Below are positions 1 through 7,928 of a DNA stretch of 64,000 nt, one piece after another. This DNA is from Desulforamulus aeronauticus DSM 10349 (GTDB lineage Bacteria > Bacillota > Desulfotomaculia > Desulfotomaculales > Desulfotomaculaceae), in the NCBI RefSeq assembly GCF_900142375.1, contig NZ_FRAR01000010.1, forward strand, positions 1 through 64,000, written 5' to 3'. The notes beneath the pieces were generated by a model, which searched no databases, had not been told where the DNA came from, and saw only the letters and a program-made list of their open reading frames with translations. The position numbers and the translations under genes were made by a program. How positions within the stretch are numbered: the first letter of the stretch is position 1; every line of letters starts with the position of its first letter.

Positions 1-264
1 CAATATACCTCACAAGCATATTTTGACCTGACCCAAAGATACGGCATTACGCCGTCCATGTCAAGGCGTGGAAATCCTTATGACAACGCTTTAGCTGAGA
101 ATTTCTTTTCGTTCCTTAAAACAGAATGCATTTCCCGTCAGAGAGTGCAAACTTTTGAACAGGCACAATTATTGATTGATGATTATATCCATTTTTATAA
201 CTTTGAGCGTTTTCAGTTAAAATACCGCCTGACCCCGTTTGAAAAACGGAGCCAGGCGGTGTAA
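1..264 (+). mobile_element. IS3-family transposase OrfB, C-terminal fragment
   Basis: The reading frame is open from base 1 and ends at TAA 262-264, so only the last 87 or so codons are inside the window. The C-terminal part of the DDE (rve) integrase core is visible: SRRGNPYDNALAENFF followed by a downstream LKTE, which contains the catalytic Glu region, and the usual IS3 ending with YNxxRxxxxLxxxTPxE-like spacing (FYNFERFQLKYRLTPFE). This is typical of IS3/IS150-group OrfB. The rest of the element lies outside the window, so intactness cannot be judged. I could not fix the right terminal inverted repeat; the element should end somewhere in 265-350. Confidence 0.85.
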
Positions 265-617
265 ATCAAAAATATTCTACGATTTGCTTTTCTTTTCCGT
301 GTCTATTTACTCTGGTTCGGTTCAGAGCACCGTTGGCTTTTTTTATTTTAAGGGCCAATTGCCTAGAAAGCTATCAATTAAAACCTAGTCTTTCTTGTTC
401 CTAGAACCACCACAATCCTAAACTAACATACAAATCATAAATCATTATGATCCAAACTTATTATTTTAAGTTATCAAAAATAACGCTACTATAAAAATTA
501 TTCATAACAGTTATAAAGGATAATTATTTCATTATAGATAATATTACCCAAAAAAGCATATAAGTGAGGTGATCAAAAAGGGGTGGTCTTTGCTACTGTT
601 ATTAAGGAGGGATTTCA
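265..617. other. AT-rich intergenic region after the IS fragment
   Basis: No convincing ORF was found. The first part probably holds the IS right end. A T-run follows a short CGGT/ACCG inverted repeat near 318-345, which is a weak terminator candidate. The rest is AT-rich and probably carries the promoter of the YedE gene, but no clear -35/-10 pair can be assigned. Confidence 0.4.
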
Positions 618-1721
618 TTGCAAAAACATGCACTAATTATTTTAAGCGGGTTAATCCTAGGTATCTCGGCCGTTCTTCTTGTTTTCATGGGCAATCCAGG
701 AAACTACGGTGTTTGTATTGCTTGCATGTTACGGGATGTTGCAGGAGCTTTAGGACTGCACCAGGCTCAGATCGTTCAGTATTTGCGACCGGAAATTATT
801 GGTCTTAGTTTAGGTGCCACCCTTGCTGCCCTAATCACCAAGGAATTTCGGGCCACCGGAGGCTCCAGCCCAATCATAAGATTTTCCCTAGGTTTTGCGG
901 GTATGCTGGGTATGCTCGTGTTTCTTGGTTGTCCTGTAAGAACGGTTTTACGTCTGGCGGGTGGTGATTTTAATGCAGGCATCGGTCTGATTGGTCTGAT
1001 AATAGGTATTATCATTGGCACTATGTTCCTAAGAAGAGGTTTATCCCTTGGGCGAGCTGCTAAAATGTCTCCGGCAAACGGTTATGTTTTTCCTCTCTTT
1101 ATCCTTAGTTTATTAATAGCCGCACTCATAATTCCTTCCTTCTTTTTTGCTAGCAAAACGGGTCCCGGTTCCATGCATGCACCGTTATTTCTGTCCATTG
1201 GAGCAGGTTTAGTCATTGGGATAATGGCTCAACGTTCAAGGCTTTGTATGGCTGGGGGAATTCGAGATGCTATCTTCTTTAAGGACTATCATCTAATGTA
1301 TGGCTTTCTGGCAGTATTCGTTGCTGCCTTAGTGGGAAATTTGTTGGTTGGAAGTTTTAAGTTAGGTTTTATTGGCCAGCCACTGGCCCATACTGACGGT
1401 TTATGGAATTTTTTAGGAATGCTACTTGCCGGACTAACTGCCATTCTTTTAGGAGGTTGTCCCCTGCGACAATTGGTAGCTGCTTCTGAGGGTAATACCG
1501 ATGCAGTTGTCACAGTTCTTGGCTTACTGGCCGGTGCAGCCTTTGCTCATAATTTTGGTTGGGCGGCAAGTGCTAAAGGCGTCCCTCAGGCGGGTCAAGT
1601 TGCAGTTGTTTTAGGACTTATCTTTACTCTAGGTATGGGCTTTGCTCTTTGCAAGTTTAAGGTTGGGGGTGAAGTAAAAAATGAAAAAACATGTGGATGC
1701 CAGGGGACTTTCCTGTCCTGA
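618..1721 (+). CDS. yedE: YeeE/YedE-family membrane protein, selenium-type YedE
   Basis: Very hydrophobic 367-residue protein with about ten membrane segments and two YeeE/YedE (sulfur-transport type) repeats. The N-terminal part has the conserved pattern GNPGNYGVCIACMLRDVAGALG and QYLRPEIIGLSLG, and each half carries a conserved Cys context (FLGCPVR near 112; LGGCPLRQL near 290). This pattern resembles the subgroup called putative selenium transporter YedE rather than thiosulfate YeeE. The start is TTG at 618 with AAGGAGG 604-610 upstream. The 3' end overlaps the next gene, a TusA-like protein, by 41 bases, which indicates tight translational coupling. The inferred role is import of a selenium or sulfur compound handed to the TusA partner. 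The transport substrate is not proven by sequence. Confidence 0.85.
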   Translation: MQKHALIILSGLILGISAVLLVFMGNPGNYGVCIACMLRDVAGALGLHQAQIVQYLRPEIIGLSLGATLAALITKEFRATGGSSPIIRFSLGFAGMLGMLVFLGCPVRTVLRLAGGDFNAGIGLIGLIIGIIIGTMFLRRGLSLGRAAKMSPANGYVFPLFILSLLIAALIIPSFFFASKTGPGSMHAPLFLSIGAGLVIGIMAQRSRLCMAGGIRDAIFFKDYHLMYGFLAVFVAALVGNLLVGSFKLGFIGQPLAHTDGLWNFLGMLLAGLTAILLGGCPLRQLVAASEGNTDAVVTVLGLLAGAAFAHNFGWAASAKGVPQAGQVAVVLGLIFTLGMGFALCKFKVGGEVKNEKTCGCQGTFLS

Positions 1722-1899
1722 ACCTGTGCTCCTGACCAGACAGGTTCTCCAGGATCAAGTTATTCAAGAAATTACCGTATTGGTAGACAACAAGGTAGCT
1801 GTGGAGAATATAACTCGCATTGCGGAAAACTCAAACTGCCAGGTTAAAGTAACAAAACAAGACAGTGACTTTATGCTTACACTGATAAAAATTAAATAA
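1681..1899 (+). CDS. TusA/SirA-like sulfur-carrier protein
   Basis: This 72-residue protein consists of a single TusA fold. The conserved motif DARGLSCPEPVL is at about residues 6-17, with the persulfide- or selenide-carrying Cys at about 13. TusA proteins relay sulfur (or, when fused in YedF, are linked to selenium metabolism). Here it overlaps the end of yedE by 41 bases, so both are read from one message, and it likely accepts the chalcogen that YedE imports. No extra C-terminal YedF domain is present. A strong bidirectional terminator follows at 1918-1962. Confidence 0.88.
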   Translation: MKKHVDARGLSCPEPVLLTRQVLQDQVIQEITVLVDNKVAVENITRIAENSNCQVKVTKQDSDFMLTLIKIK

Positions 1900-1917
1900 A
1901 TACCTCAACTCCATAAT

Positions 1918-1962
1918 AAAAACCAAGTTGACCGGATGTATCTTTACGTCAACTTGGTTTTT
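1918..1962. terminator. Bidirectional intrinsic terminator
   Basis: Perfect 15-base inverted repeat (AAAAACCAAGTTGAC ... GTCAACTTGGTTTTT) with a 15-base loop and T-runs on both strands. It serves the convergent tusA-like gene (+) and the YhcN-like gene (-). Confidence 0.9.
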
Positions 1963-1982
1963 ATTTTGGGGTCACTTTTGGC

Positions 1983-2462
1983 TTATTTGGTTTTTGGTTG
2001 CAGCCGATTGCCAATATCCCGCATTTCTTGATCAAAGCTCTCGATGGGTTTGCCAGCTGCTACCCCTTGAGATACCTTTTTAATTCTGGTAACGGTATCT
2101 ACATCGGAGGAGACCGTTACCATATAGTTACCTTCTTTTTTCTTAACCCTGTCTAAAACTTCTTTTTCCACCGCTACTGATTTGTTTTTTTCCAAATTAC
2201 TGTTTAAATCCAGTCCCACGTAAATATTTTTGCCAGATACAACGGCTGTGCAACCACGAACTCCATTTACCTTGTTTGCCTCGGACACGGTCCGGTCTGC
2301 TACTTCCCTAGGATAGCCTGGTGCAGGTGTTGTAGCTCGAGGGGTGGTAGGGGCAGGAGTGGTTGGTTCAGGCTTCTTGGCAGCGGTACAACCACCAAAG
2401 ACCAGGGATGCCCCCAATAGCACCGTCATGGGCAGAAGAATTAATTTGTTGATATCCTTCAT
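1983..2462 (-). CDS. YhcN/YlaJ-family sporulation lipoprotein
   Basis: 159-residue lipoprotein. The N-terminal signal has a hydrophobic run and a lipobox ending GGC at about residue 25. A Thr/Pro/Ala-rich linker (about 30-50) precedes a YhcN/YlaJ domain (about 50-159) containing VNGVRGCTAVVSGKNIYVGL and KKVSQG segments. Family members are forespore/spore membrane lipoproteins of Bacillus and clostridia; the exact role is unclear, but some influence spore germination or outgrowth. It is monocistronic and convergent with the yedE pair. The start ATG is preceded by GGAGG in the 2465-2475 region (minus strand). Confidence 0.85.
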   Translation of the reverse strand: MKDINKLILLPMTVLLGASLVFGGCTAAKKPEPTTPAPTTPRATTPAPGYPREVADRTVSEANKVNGVRGCTAVVSGKNIYVGLDLNSNLEKNKSVAVEKEVLDRVKKKEGNYMVTVSSDVDTVTRIKKVSQGVAAGKPIESFDQEMRDIGNRLQPKTK

Positions 2463-2589
2463 GTTGTGACGCCTCCTAATAATTGATCAATGCTATTATT
2501 CCCTTGGTACTCTGCGCTATGCGAGGACAGGTATTTTTCCTTGCAGGGAAGCATATACAAAATTGGAGAAACTTTCAGGGGGCAATGAT

Positions 2590-3009
2590 ATGGCTATTCT
2601 TTATGCCTTCTTAGGCATGTTCTGCTGGGGCTTAGCACCACTTTTTGGCAAACTGGGTTTATACAATGTACACCCACTGACAGCTCTCTGCTTACGAACC
2701 ATGATTGCTGCCACCCTAGTGCTGGGCTGGTTAATTGGGTCCCGTGGCTTTCAACAAATGCTACAAATTCCTCCCCTGTTCTGGATTTTTATCGGTATTG
2801 AGGCCATTTTGGCTACACTTCTGGGAGATTTAGCGTATTTTGCTGCCCTGAAAAAGGGCAACATCAATGAGGTTTCCCTCGTGATGGCTTGCGCTCCCCT
2901 GGTGACCATGTTATTTAGCTTTCTTTTTTTCAGCGAAATAGTAACCGGTCAACAATTGATTGGGGCAGCCTTTATCACCATCGGACTCATTTTTATTAGC
3001 CTATCGTGA
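2590..3009 (+). CDS. EamA/DMT-type half transporter
   Basis: 139-residue integral membrane protein with four or five hydrophobic segments forming one EamA domain (motif GxxxWGxxPxxxKxxL at the N terminus, and the late FSEIVTGQQLIGAAFITIGLIFI typical of EamA repeats). Most EamA transporters have two such domains in about 300 residues, so this is a single-repeat protein that presumably dimerises. I chose ATG 2590 because GGGGG 2578-2582 lies 7 bases upstream; an in-frame TTG at 2563 would add nine residues but has no ribosome site. Substrate is unknown. Confidence 0.8.
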   Translation: MAILYAFLGMFCWGLAPLFGKLGLYNVHPLTALCLRTMIAATLVLGWLIGSRGFQQMLQIPPLFWIFIGIEAILATLLGDLAYFAALKKGNINEVSLVMACAPLVTMLFSFLFFSEIVTGQQLIGAAFITIGLIFISLS

Positions 3010-3072
3010 ATTTATTTCCACTAGCAAGTAACCCTCCCGCTGCATATTAAGGTATAGAAAATATGCGGGGGA

Positions 3073-4545
3073 ATGACTATGTATAAAACAAAAACCCCTA
3101 TCATTGATGCGCTGCAAAAATATAACAGTGATAGGATCATTCGCTGGCACATGCCTGGCCATAAGGGGGGGCAGATGACTCATAACCCCGCCCTCCAATT
3201 TTTGGGTGATCGAGTCTATCAGGCAGACGTCACCAATGTCCCGGGGATGGATGATTTGCATCAGCCCCAGGGTATTATTAAAGAAGCCCAGGAACTGGCT
3301 GCTGCTACCTTCGGAGCTGATAAGACTTACTTTTTAATTAACGGCAGTTCTTGCGGCTTGCAGGCCCTGGTGATGGCTTCCTGCAAACCCGGCGAAAAAA
3401 TTCTTGTACCTAGGAATATTCACCGGTCCATCCTAAGTGGTATTATTTTAAGCGGGGCAGTGCCGGTCTTTTTTATGCCAGAGTATGATTATGATTACGG
3501 TATTCCCCTCGGTACAACTCCGGCCGGCATTGCGGCGTGTCTGCAAAAACATCCAGACGTCAGGGCTGTTTTGCTGGTCTATCCCACCTATCAAGGCATT
3601 GCTTCGGACATTGAAACCATTGCCCAAATTGTGCATCAACATGGCTTGCCCCTACTGGTAGATGAAGCCCACGGTCCGCACTTTGGTTTTCATGAGGATT
3701 TGCCCAAAGCCGCTCTGCTGGCCGGTGCTGATGCTGTGGTACAAGGGACCCATAAGATGCTATCCTCCTTTACCCAGGCCTCTATGTTACATCTCAAGGG
3801 TAATCGCCTTAACCAACAGCGTCTGGAGAGTATGCTAAGACTTTTGCAAAGCACTAGCACCTCTTACTTACTGCTGAGTTCCCTGGACGGAGCCAGAGCC
3901 CAACTAGCCCATCATGGTAGGGAACTGACGGAAAGTGCCCTGGAGCTGTCCCATTTTTTGAGGACTGAGTTAAAAACACTGGGATTACAGGTATTAGGAG
4001 AAGAAATGATTGGGCAGCCGGGAGTATATGGTCTGGATTTTACCAAGATCACCATTTCTCTGCGAAGTCTTAAAGTCAGTGGCCTGTGGGCGGAAAAATG
4101 GCTGCGGGAAACATATCGGCTGCAGGTGGAAATGGCAGATGTGTTTAACCTGCTGCTGTTAGTCACCTTTGGCAATTGGCGTAGCGATGCTAATAATCTG
4201 CTGTCTGCCTTAAGCGATATGGCCTACACCCTGAAGACTTCTCCGCAAATCACAGCGGCCCACGGGGCAGTCGAAAACATCAACCCTTATCCCGTTATTC
4301 CTGAGTTGGCTTTACCGCCTCGGGAGGCCTTTTGGTCTTCTCCCACCCCCGTGGCTTTATCTGCAGCGGTAGGGCACATCAGCGCTGAGGTTATCACTTG
4401 CTATCCACCGGGCATCCCTGTTATTTGCCCCGGCGAAAGATATAACCAGGATATTATTGATTACCTCATTGCCATGCGCCATCTGGGAGTGCATTTTCAA
4501 GGAAGTTTTGATACCAGCCTGGCAACCGTGCAAGTGCTAAAATAA
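3073..4545 (+). CDS. Orn/Lys/Arg decarboxylase (PLP, fold type I)
   Basis: 490-residue PLP enzyme of the Orn/Lys/Arg decarboxylase major-domain family (SpeA/YaaO/Cad type). Visible hallmarks are RWHMPGHKGG (about 24-33), TYFLINGSSCGLQA (85-98), LLVDEAHGPHFGF (194-206, PLP-binding Asp in DEAHG) and QGTHKMLSS, with the Schiff-base Lys at about 228. The C-terminal domain ends with the CYPPGIPVICPGE segment typical of this family. It decarboxylates a basic amino acid to a polyamine precursor; arginine (agmatine) or lysine (cadaverine) are both possible. ATG 3073 follows GGGGG 3067-3071 closely; ATG 3079 is an alternative. It probably stands alone. Confidence 0.88.
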   Translation: MTMYKTKTPIIDALQKYNSDRIIRWHMPGHKGGQMTHNPALQFLGDRVYQADVTNVPGMDDLHQPQGIIKEAQELAAATFGADKTYFLINGSSCGLQALVMASCKPGEKILVPRNIHRSILSGIILSGAVPVFFMPEYDYDYGIPLGTTPAGIAACLQKHPDVRAVLLVYPTYQGIASDIETIAQIVHQHGLPLLVDEAHGPHFGFHEDLPKAALLAGADAVVQGTHKMLSSFTQASMLHLKGNRLNQQRLESMLRLLQSTSTSYLLLSSLDGARAQLAHHGRELTESALELSHFLRTELKTLGLQVLGEEMIGQPGVYGLDFTKITISLRSLKVSGLWAEKWLRETYRLQVEMADVFNLLLLVTFGNWRSDANNLLSALSDMAYTLKTSPQITAAHGAVENINPYPVIPELALPPREAFWSSPTPVALSAAVGHISAEVITCYPPGIPVICPGERYNQDIIDYLIAMRHLGVHFQGSFDTSLATVQVLK

Positions 4546-4601
4546 CTCGCAAAATACTGCTGGATTTGCTAAAACTTTACGCAATAAAGTAATCATATAT
4601 A

Positions 4602-4724
4602 TGTAAGATTGATATGCTCTCCATACGGTAGATAGGTTAAAGAATAAAACCAACTACCATGAGGGGAGCATCTTACATCAAAGACCTTCCTTACTATATT
4701 AAATGGAATGTTCATTCTCTCTAA
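4602..4724 (+). pseudogene. Possible transposase relic with inverted repeat
   Basis: An imperfect inverted repeat (TGTAAGAT...GGTAG at 4602-4631 against CTACC...TCTTACA at 4654-4677) overlaps a 21-codon frame starting ATG 4659 (MRGASYIKDLPYYIKWN...) that stops at 4722. The peptide looks like the beginning of a transposase and breaks off at once. I infer an insertion-sequence remnant; family not determined. The surrounding gap 4546-4861 contains nothing else recognisable. Confidence 0.35.
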
Positions 4725-4861
4725 AAGACTTTATCTGGATATTGATTAAATCAAATATAGATACTACATATAGGAAAATCTAGAGCTTGGTACTGGGAGG
4801 TGCCTACCTTTTGGAGAGAGGTAAGAATAAAGAAAACCATCGTTCTATCCAGGGAGACCGG

Positions 4862-5212
4862 ATGCACATCCGTGAACACCTATCCAATGAACGAACCTTT
4901 TTGTCATGGATCAGAACCGCGATAACCATAATGGGACTTGGCTTTATATTAGAAAAATTCTCCTTTTACCTTTCTCCCTTTAAGAAAGGTATTGAACTAT
5001 CTCCAGCCCACCTGATGTCAAATTACTTAGGGGCAGCTTTAAATGTTCTGGCTGGCATTGTCATCCTTCTGGCGGTAATTCGTTTTCAACAAACCAGGCG
5101 CCAAATCAATGAAGGGCAATATATCACCTCCATTACCCTTAACTTTATTTTGGCCGCCATTATTATTTTAGTTACTGTTTTAGCTACCTTTCTCCTAACC
5201 ATGTTCCCCTAA
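4862..5212 (+). CDS. DUF202 (YidH-like) membrane protein
   Basis: 116-residue protein with the DUF202 pattern: SNERTFLSWIRTAITIMGLGF near the N terminus, then three membrane helices. Family members are small inner-membrane proteins of unknown biochemical role. The open frame extends upstream to 4787, but ATG 4862 has GGGAG at 4852-4856 and gives the usual family N terminus (xxxREHLxNERTFLSW), so I chose it. Confidence 0.85.
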   Translation: MHIREHLSNERTFLSWIRTAITIMGLGFILEKFSFYLSPFKKGIELSPAHLMSNYLGAALNVLAGIVILLAVIRFQQTRRQINEGQYITSITLNFILAAIIILVTVLATFLLTMFP

Positions 5213-5301
5213 CATCCACCTCCCTACACTTCAAGTAAGTGATTGTAGTTATTGTGCCGTCACTTATAAACTACGGGGTATACTACCCCTGAGGTGATAC
5301 T

Positions 5302-6144
5302 GTGCTTCCCTTTCCGATTAAGCCAATGCTGCTGGAAATTGCTAAAGATCCCTTTGATTCCCCAGATCATCTATTTGAGTGGAAGGTTGACGGAGTTCGC
5401 TGCCTCCTACACTACAATCGAGGCCAGGTGCGCCTGCAAAGTAGAACCGGCAGGGATTGTACCCAGGCCTTTCCAGAGTTGCAAAATCCGCCGGTAAAGG
5501 CTACAGAATGTATTTTTGATGGAGAGATAGCAGTTTTTACCGATAGTAAACCAGACATTGAAGGGATTATGGGAAGATATTTGGCCAACCCCCGGACAGC
5601 AAAGGATTTAATGATAAAAAAGCCCGTCAGTTATGTGGTGTGGGATATCTTATGGCATAACGGTGAATCCCTAACCAACAAACCGCTTCTCGAAAGAAAA
5701 AGTCTGTTAGATCAGGCATTGCAAAATAATCAATATGTAACAAAGATGGATTGGCTGGAGAATAACGGCCTAGCCCTTTGGGAAGCGGTAAAAAAGAACG
5801 GCCTGGAAGGAATCGTGGCCAAAAAGAAAAATAGCCCCTATGTACACGGGCGCTCGTCAAAGTGGCTAAAAATTAAGAATTACCAGGAAGCTCTGATTAA
5901 CGTATTGGGCTTTAAGCCGCAGGATGGTTTTGTTCTGGTTGGCACTGGCCAGGAGGTACAAGGTCATGCTGTGGGCATAGGTAAAAATGATAAAGCCGCA
6001 TTGTGGGAGATCGTAGCCAGATACGGCACTACCGATGGCCCCACTACCTGGCTGCCAGCAGGAATTCGCGGCAGAGTAAAATTCACCACTTGGTCCCTTA
6101 AGGGCAATATGCGGGATTGCCATTGGCTGGGCTTTGAGGTATGA
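5302..6144 (+). CDS. ATP-dependent DNA ligase (LigD/LigC type, stand-alone)
   Basis: 280-residue ATP-dependent ligase. Nucleotidyltransferase motifs are all present: motif I EWKVDGVR with the adenylated Lys at about 27, motif III ECIFDGEIAVF, IIIa SYVVWDIL, IV LEGIVAKKK and V SSKWLKIKN. A C-terminal OB domain (about 195-280) follows. It lacks the polymerase and nuclease modules of LigD, so it is a minimal ligase that seals nicks, plausibly in NHEJ-like or base-excision repair. No Ku gene is in the window. Start is GTG 5302 with GAGGTG 5291-5296; ATG at 5326 is less likely because it would remove conserved N-terminal residues. Confidence 0.9.
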   Translation: MLPFPIKPMLLEIAKDPFDSPDHLFEWKVDGVRCLLHYNRGQVRLQSRTGRDCTQAFPELQNPPVKATECIFDGEIAVFTDSKPDIEGIMGRYLANPRTAKDLMIKKPVSYVVWDILWHNGESLTNKPLLERKSLLDQALQNNQYVTKMDWLENNGLALWEAVKKNGLEGIVAKKKNSPYVHGRSSKWLKIKNYQEALINVLGFKPQDGFVLVGTGQEVQGHAVGIGKNDKAALWEIVARYGTTDGPTTWLPAGIRGRVKFTTWSLKGNMRDCHWLGFEV

Positions 6145-6226
6145 ATGAATCTGGTAGAAAAGTATTAGAACTTTGTAATATTTCTGCTAGCATTTGATAT
6201 GTTGATTAAAGGGGGTGGTATTCTTG

Positions 6227-6637
6227 TTGTCTCCCAGCTTGGAAGATTACCTGGAAGAAATCTACCGCATCAGCCTAAGTGGAGAAACAATCAGAGCAAC
6301 TGATATTGCTGCTTGTCTAAACGTTAGTTTGCCTTCCGTCACGAAAGCCATGCAAAAACTGGATGAAAGTAATTATATTAACTACCGTCGTTACAGGGAA
6401 ATTATTTTAACTGATCGGGGTAAGAAGTTAGGTCATTTTTTGGTTGAGAGAAACCGTATTATCCGTGAATTTTTAAAATTAATTGGCTCGGAATGTGATG
6501 TTGCGGCAGAGGCCGAAGCAATGGAGCATTATCTTTCTCTTCCCACCCTGTCGGCAATCATTAATTTCGTAAAATTCAGCCACGAGCATCCTGCTTGGTT
6601 AGATCAATACAAAAACTTCTGCCAAAAAAACTTCTAA
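6227..6637 (+). CDS. DtxR/MntR-like metal-dependent regulator
   Basis: 136-residue protein beginning MSPSLEDYLEEIYRIS, the canonical start of the DtxR/MntR iron- or manganese-dependent repressors. A winged helix (about 1-62, with TDIAACLNVSLPSVTKAMQKL as helix-turn-helix) is followed by a dimerisation helix with metal-ligand-like residues (E/H in the EAEAMEHYLS region). Start TTG 6227 is chosen because GGGGGTGG 6211-6218 sits 8 bases upstream and the residues then match the family. It ends soon after the dimer domain and has no SH3-like third domain. Targets are unknown; no metal transporter lies next to it. Confidence 0.82.
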   Translation: MSPSLEDYLEEIYRISLSGETIRATDIAACLNVSLPSVTKAMQKLDESNYINYRRYREIILTDRGKKLGHFLVERNRIIREFLKLIGSECDVAAEAEAMEHYLSLPTLSAIINFVKFSHEHPAWLDQYKNFCQKNF

Positions 6638-6659
6638 TCAATTCTGTTAGCTGTCCGTG

Positions 6660-7478
6660 CTAATACGGTATTAATCCGCAGTCCTCCAGGAGTTGTTGGC
6701 CTCTTTTGCTTAAAATCAGTTCCAGAAAGACCTTCGCTATAGCAATATTTTCGGCATTTTTAGGGATAGCAATAGCAAATTCAATAGGTGCTCCGGCAAT
6801 GGTAATCATCTCCCCAGAGCTTTTTCCCTGCAGGCTGACAGTGGCCTGGCTATAATAGGACGCATGCGCCGGATTTGAGAGATTTATCTTCTCTGGCAAA
6901 GTCAGGTGCTTAAGACCAAATTGATTGGTTACACAAAGATAGGCAAAGGCATAATCCAGTTTACCCACCAGCACATCTGCAGCCAAATCGTAGGACTTGG
7001 CATAAATCAAGTCTCCTCGGCACCTTCGATCGAGGTTCCTGAAAAGATCAGGGCGTTGATAATAATGTTCTGCTAATTGCCACACCATGAGAGTTCGGTA
7101 ACCGCAAGGGTCTAAGTTTTGGTTGGATCTCCCATAAATGACCTCCTCTTGGCGAAGGATGTCAAACCAATTTTGCGCATTGATTTCCCCGCTACCCTTA
7201 GAAAATTCGTTATACGCCAGCACAATCTGGTCATTAGCAAAAATATAGTATTTATCTATATATTCCGGCCCCAGAAGTTCTTCAAAAAGCATCGGGTCCG
7301 CCAACGCTAGAATATCCACTACCTTACCTTCCCGCACCTGCCTCGCACATGCCCGTGAACCAAAAGATTCCGGACGGATGTCCACTTCCGGGTAAACCTC
7401 CTGCAAGAGTTTAGCACACTCCACCATTGGCTTACGCAAAGCACCGGCATGTAATATTTTTAAGACCTGATTGCTCAC
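6660..7478 (-). CDS. WtpA/ModA-like anion-binding protein without signal peptide
   Basis: 272-residue periplasmic-binding-protein fold of the tungstate/molybdate type (extracellular solute-binding family, WtpA-like): KILHAGALRKPM at the N terminus, then SFGSRACARQVREGKVVDILALAD, NDQIVLAYNE, YGRSNQNLDPCGYRTLM and a C-terminal IAKVFLELILSKRGQQLLEDCGLIPY. Unlike WtpA/ModA it starts directly at the mature domain, with no signal peptide, lipobox or membrane anchor, so it should be cytoplasmic. No permease or ATPase is adjacent. Its start overlaps the stop of the PadR gene upstream by 4 bases, so the two are co-translated. I infer a cytosolic oxyanion or small-ligand sensor working with that regulator. 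Confidence 0.75.
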   Translation of the reverse strand: MSNQVLKILHAGALRKPMVECAKLLQEVYPEVDIRPESFGSRACARQVREGKVVDILALADPMLFEELLGPEYIDKYYIFANDQIVLAYNEFSKGSGEINAQNWFDILRQEEVIYGRSNQNLDPCGYRTLMVWQLAEHYYQRPDLFRNLDRRCRGDLIYAKSYDLAADVLVGKLDYAFAYLCVTNQFGLKHLTLPEKINLSNPAHASYYSQATVSLQGKSSGEMITIAGAPIEFAIAIPKNAENIAIAKVFLELILSKRGQQLLEDCGLIPY

Positions 7479-7852
7479 CTATCCTTCACCTCCCGCCGAT
7501 ATTCCTCTAAAAAAGCCTGCATTTTTTCTACTTTCTCACTGATTAATTGCACACAGTAATCCAGGGCCTGATGCCCCTCGGTACTTAACTGGTAAGACCG
7601 TCTGGCAGGACCGGTGTGCTCGGTTTCCCAATGGGAGATGACCAAGCCGTCTTCCTCCATCCGACGGAGGTTTCTATAAATGGTGGCAGGATCTGCCTCA
7701 ATTTCTGAAAAACCGGATTCATTGATTTTCTGAATTAACTCATAGCCATGGGCAGGTTTTTGAGCTAACTGGTAGAGCAAAGTAGGCACCAGCATCTTAT
7801 CGATGCGTCCCGTAATATAAACATAGGCAGGGTTTTGCTGTTCTTCCTGCAT
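7475..7852 (-). CDS. PadR-family transcriptional regulator
   Basis: 125-residue PadR winged-helix protein: LVPTLLYQLAQKPAHGYELIQKINESG (about 18-44), then DPATIYRNLRRMEEDGLVISHWE, containing the PadR wing, then RRSYQLSTEGHQAL and a short C-terminal dimer helix. ATG 7852 is preceded by GAGGTG; GTG 7861 in the same frame overlaps that ribosome site and is unlikely. Its last codons overlap the downstream leaderless binding-protein gene (4 bases). PadR proteins usually repress their own operon and a transporter or detoxification gene, with a small-molecule inducer. The divergent neighbour is far, so the most likely target is its own promoter. Confidence 0.85.
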   Translation of the reverse strand: MQEEQQNPAYVYITGRIDKMLVPTLLYQLAQKPAHGYELIQKINESGFSEIEADPATIYRNLRRMEEDGLVISHWETEHTGPARRSYQLSTEGHQALDYCVQLISEKVEKMQAFLEEYRREVKDR

Positions 7853-7928
7853 AGGATTCACCTCAAATTCTATACCTAAGTATGCCTAATACTAACATGA
7901 TTGAGATACGATGAAAACGGCTATTTAT

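Noticed and set aside
265-350. Right terminal inverted repeat of the IS3 fragment
   Set aside because: The left end is outside the window, so no repeat pair can be compared.
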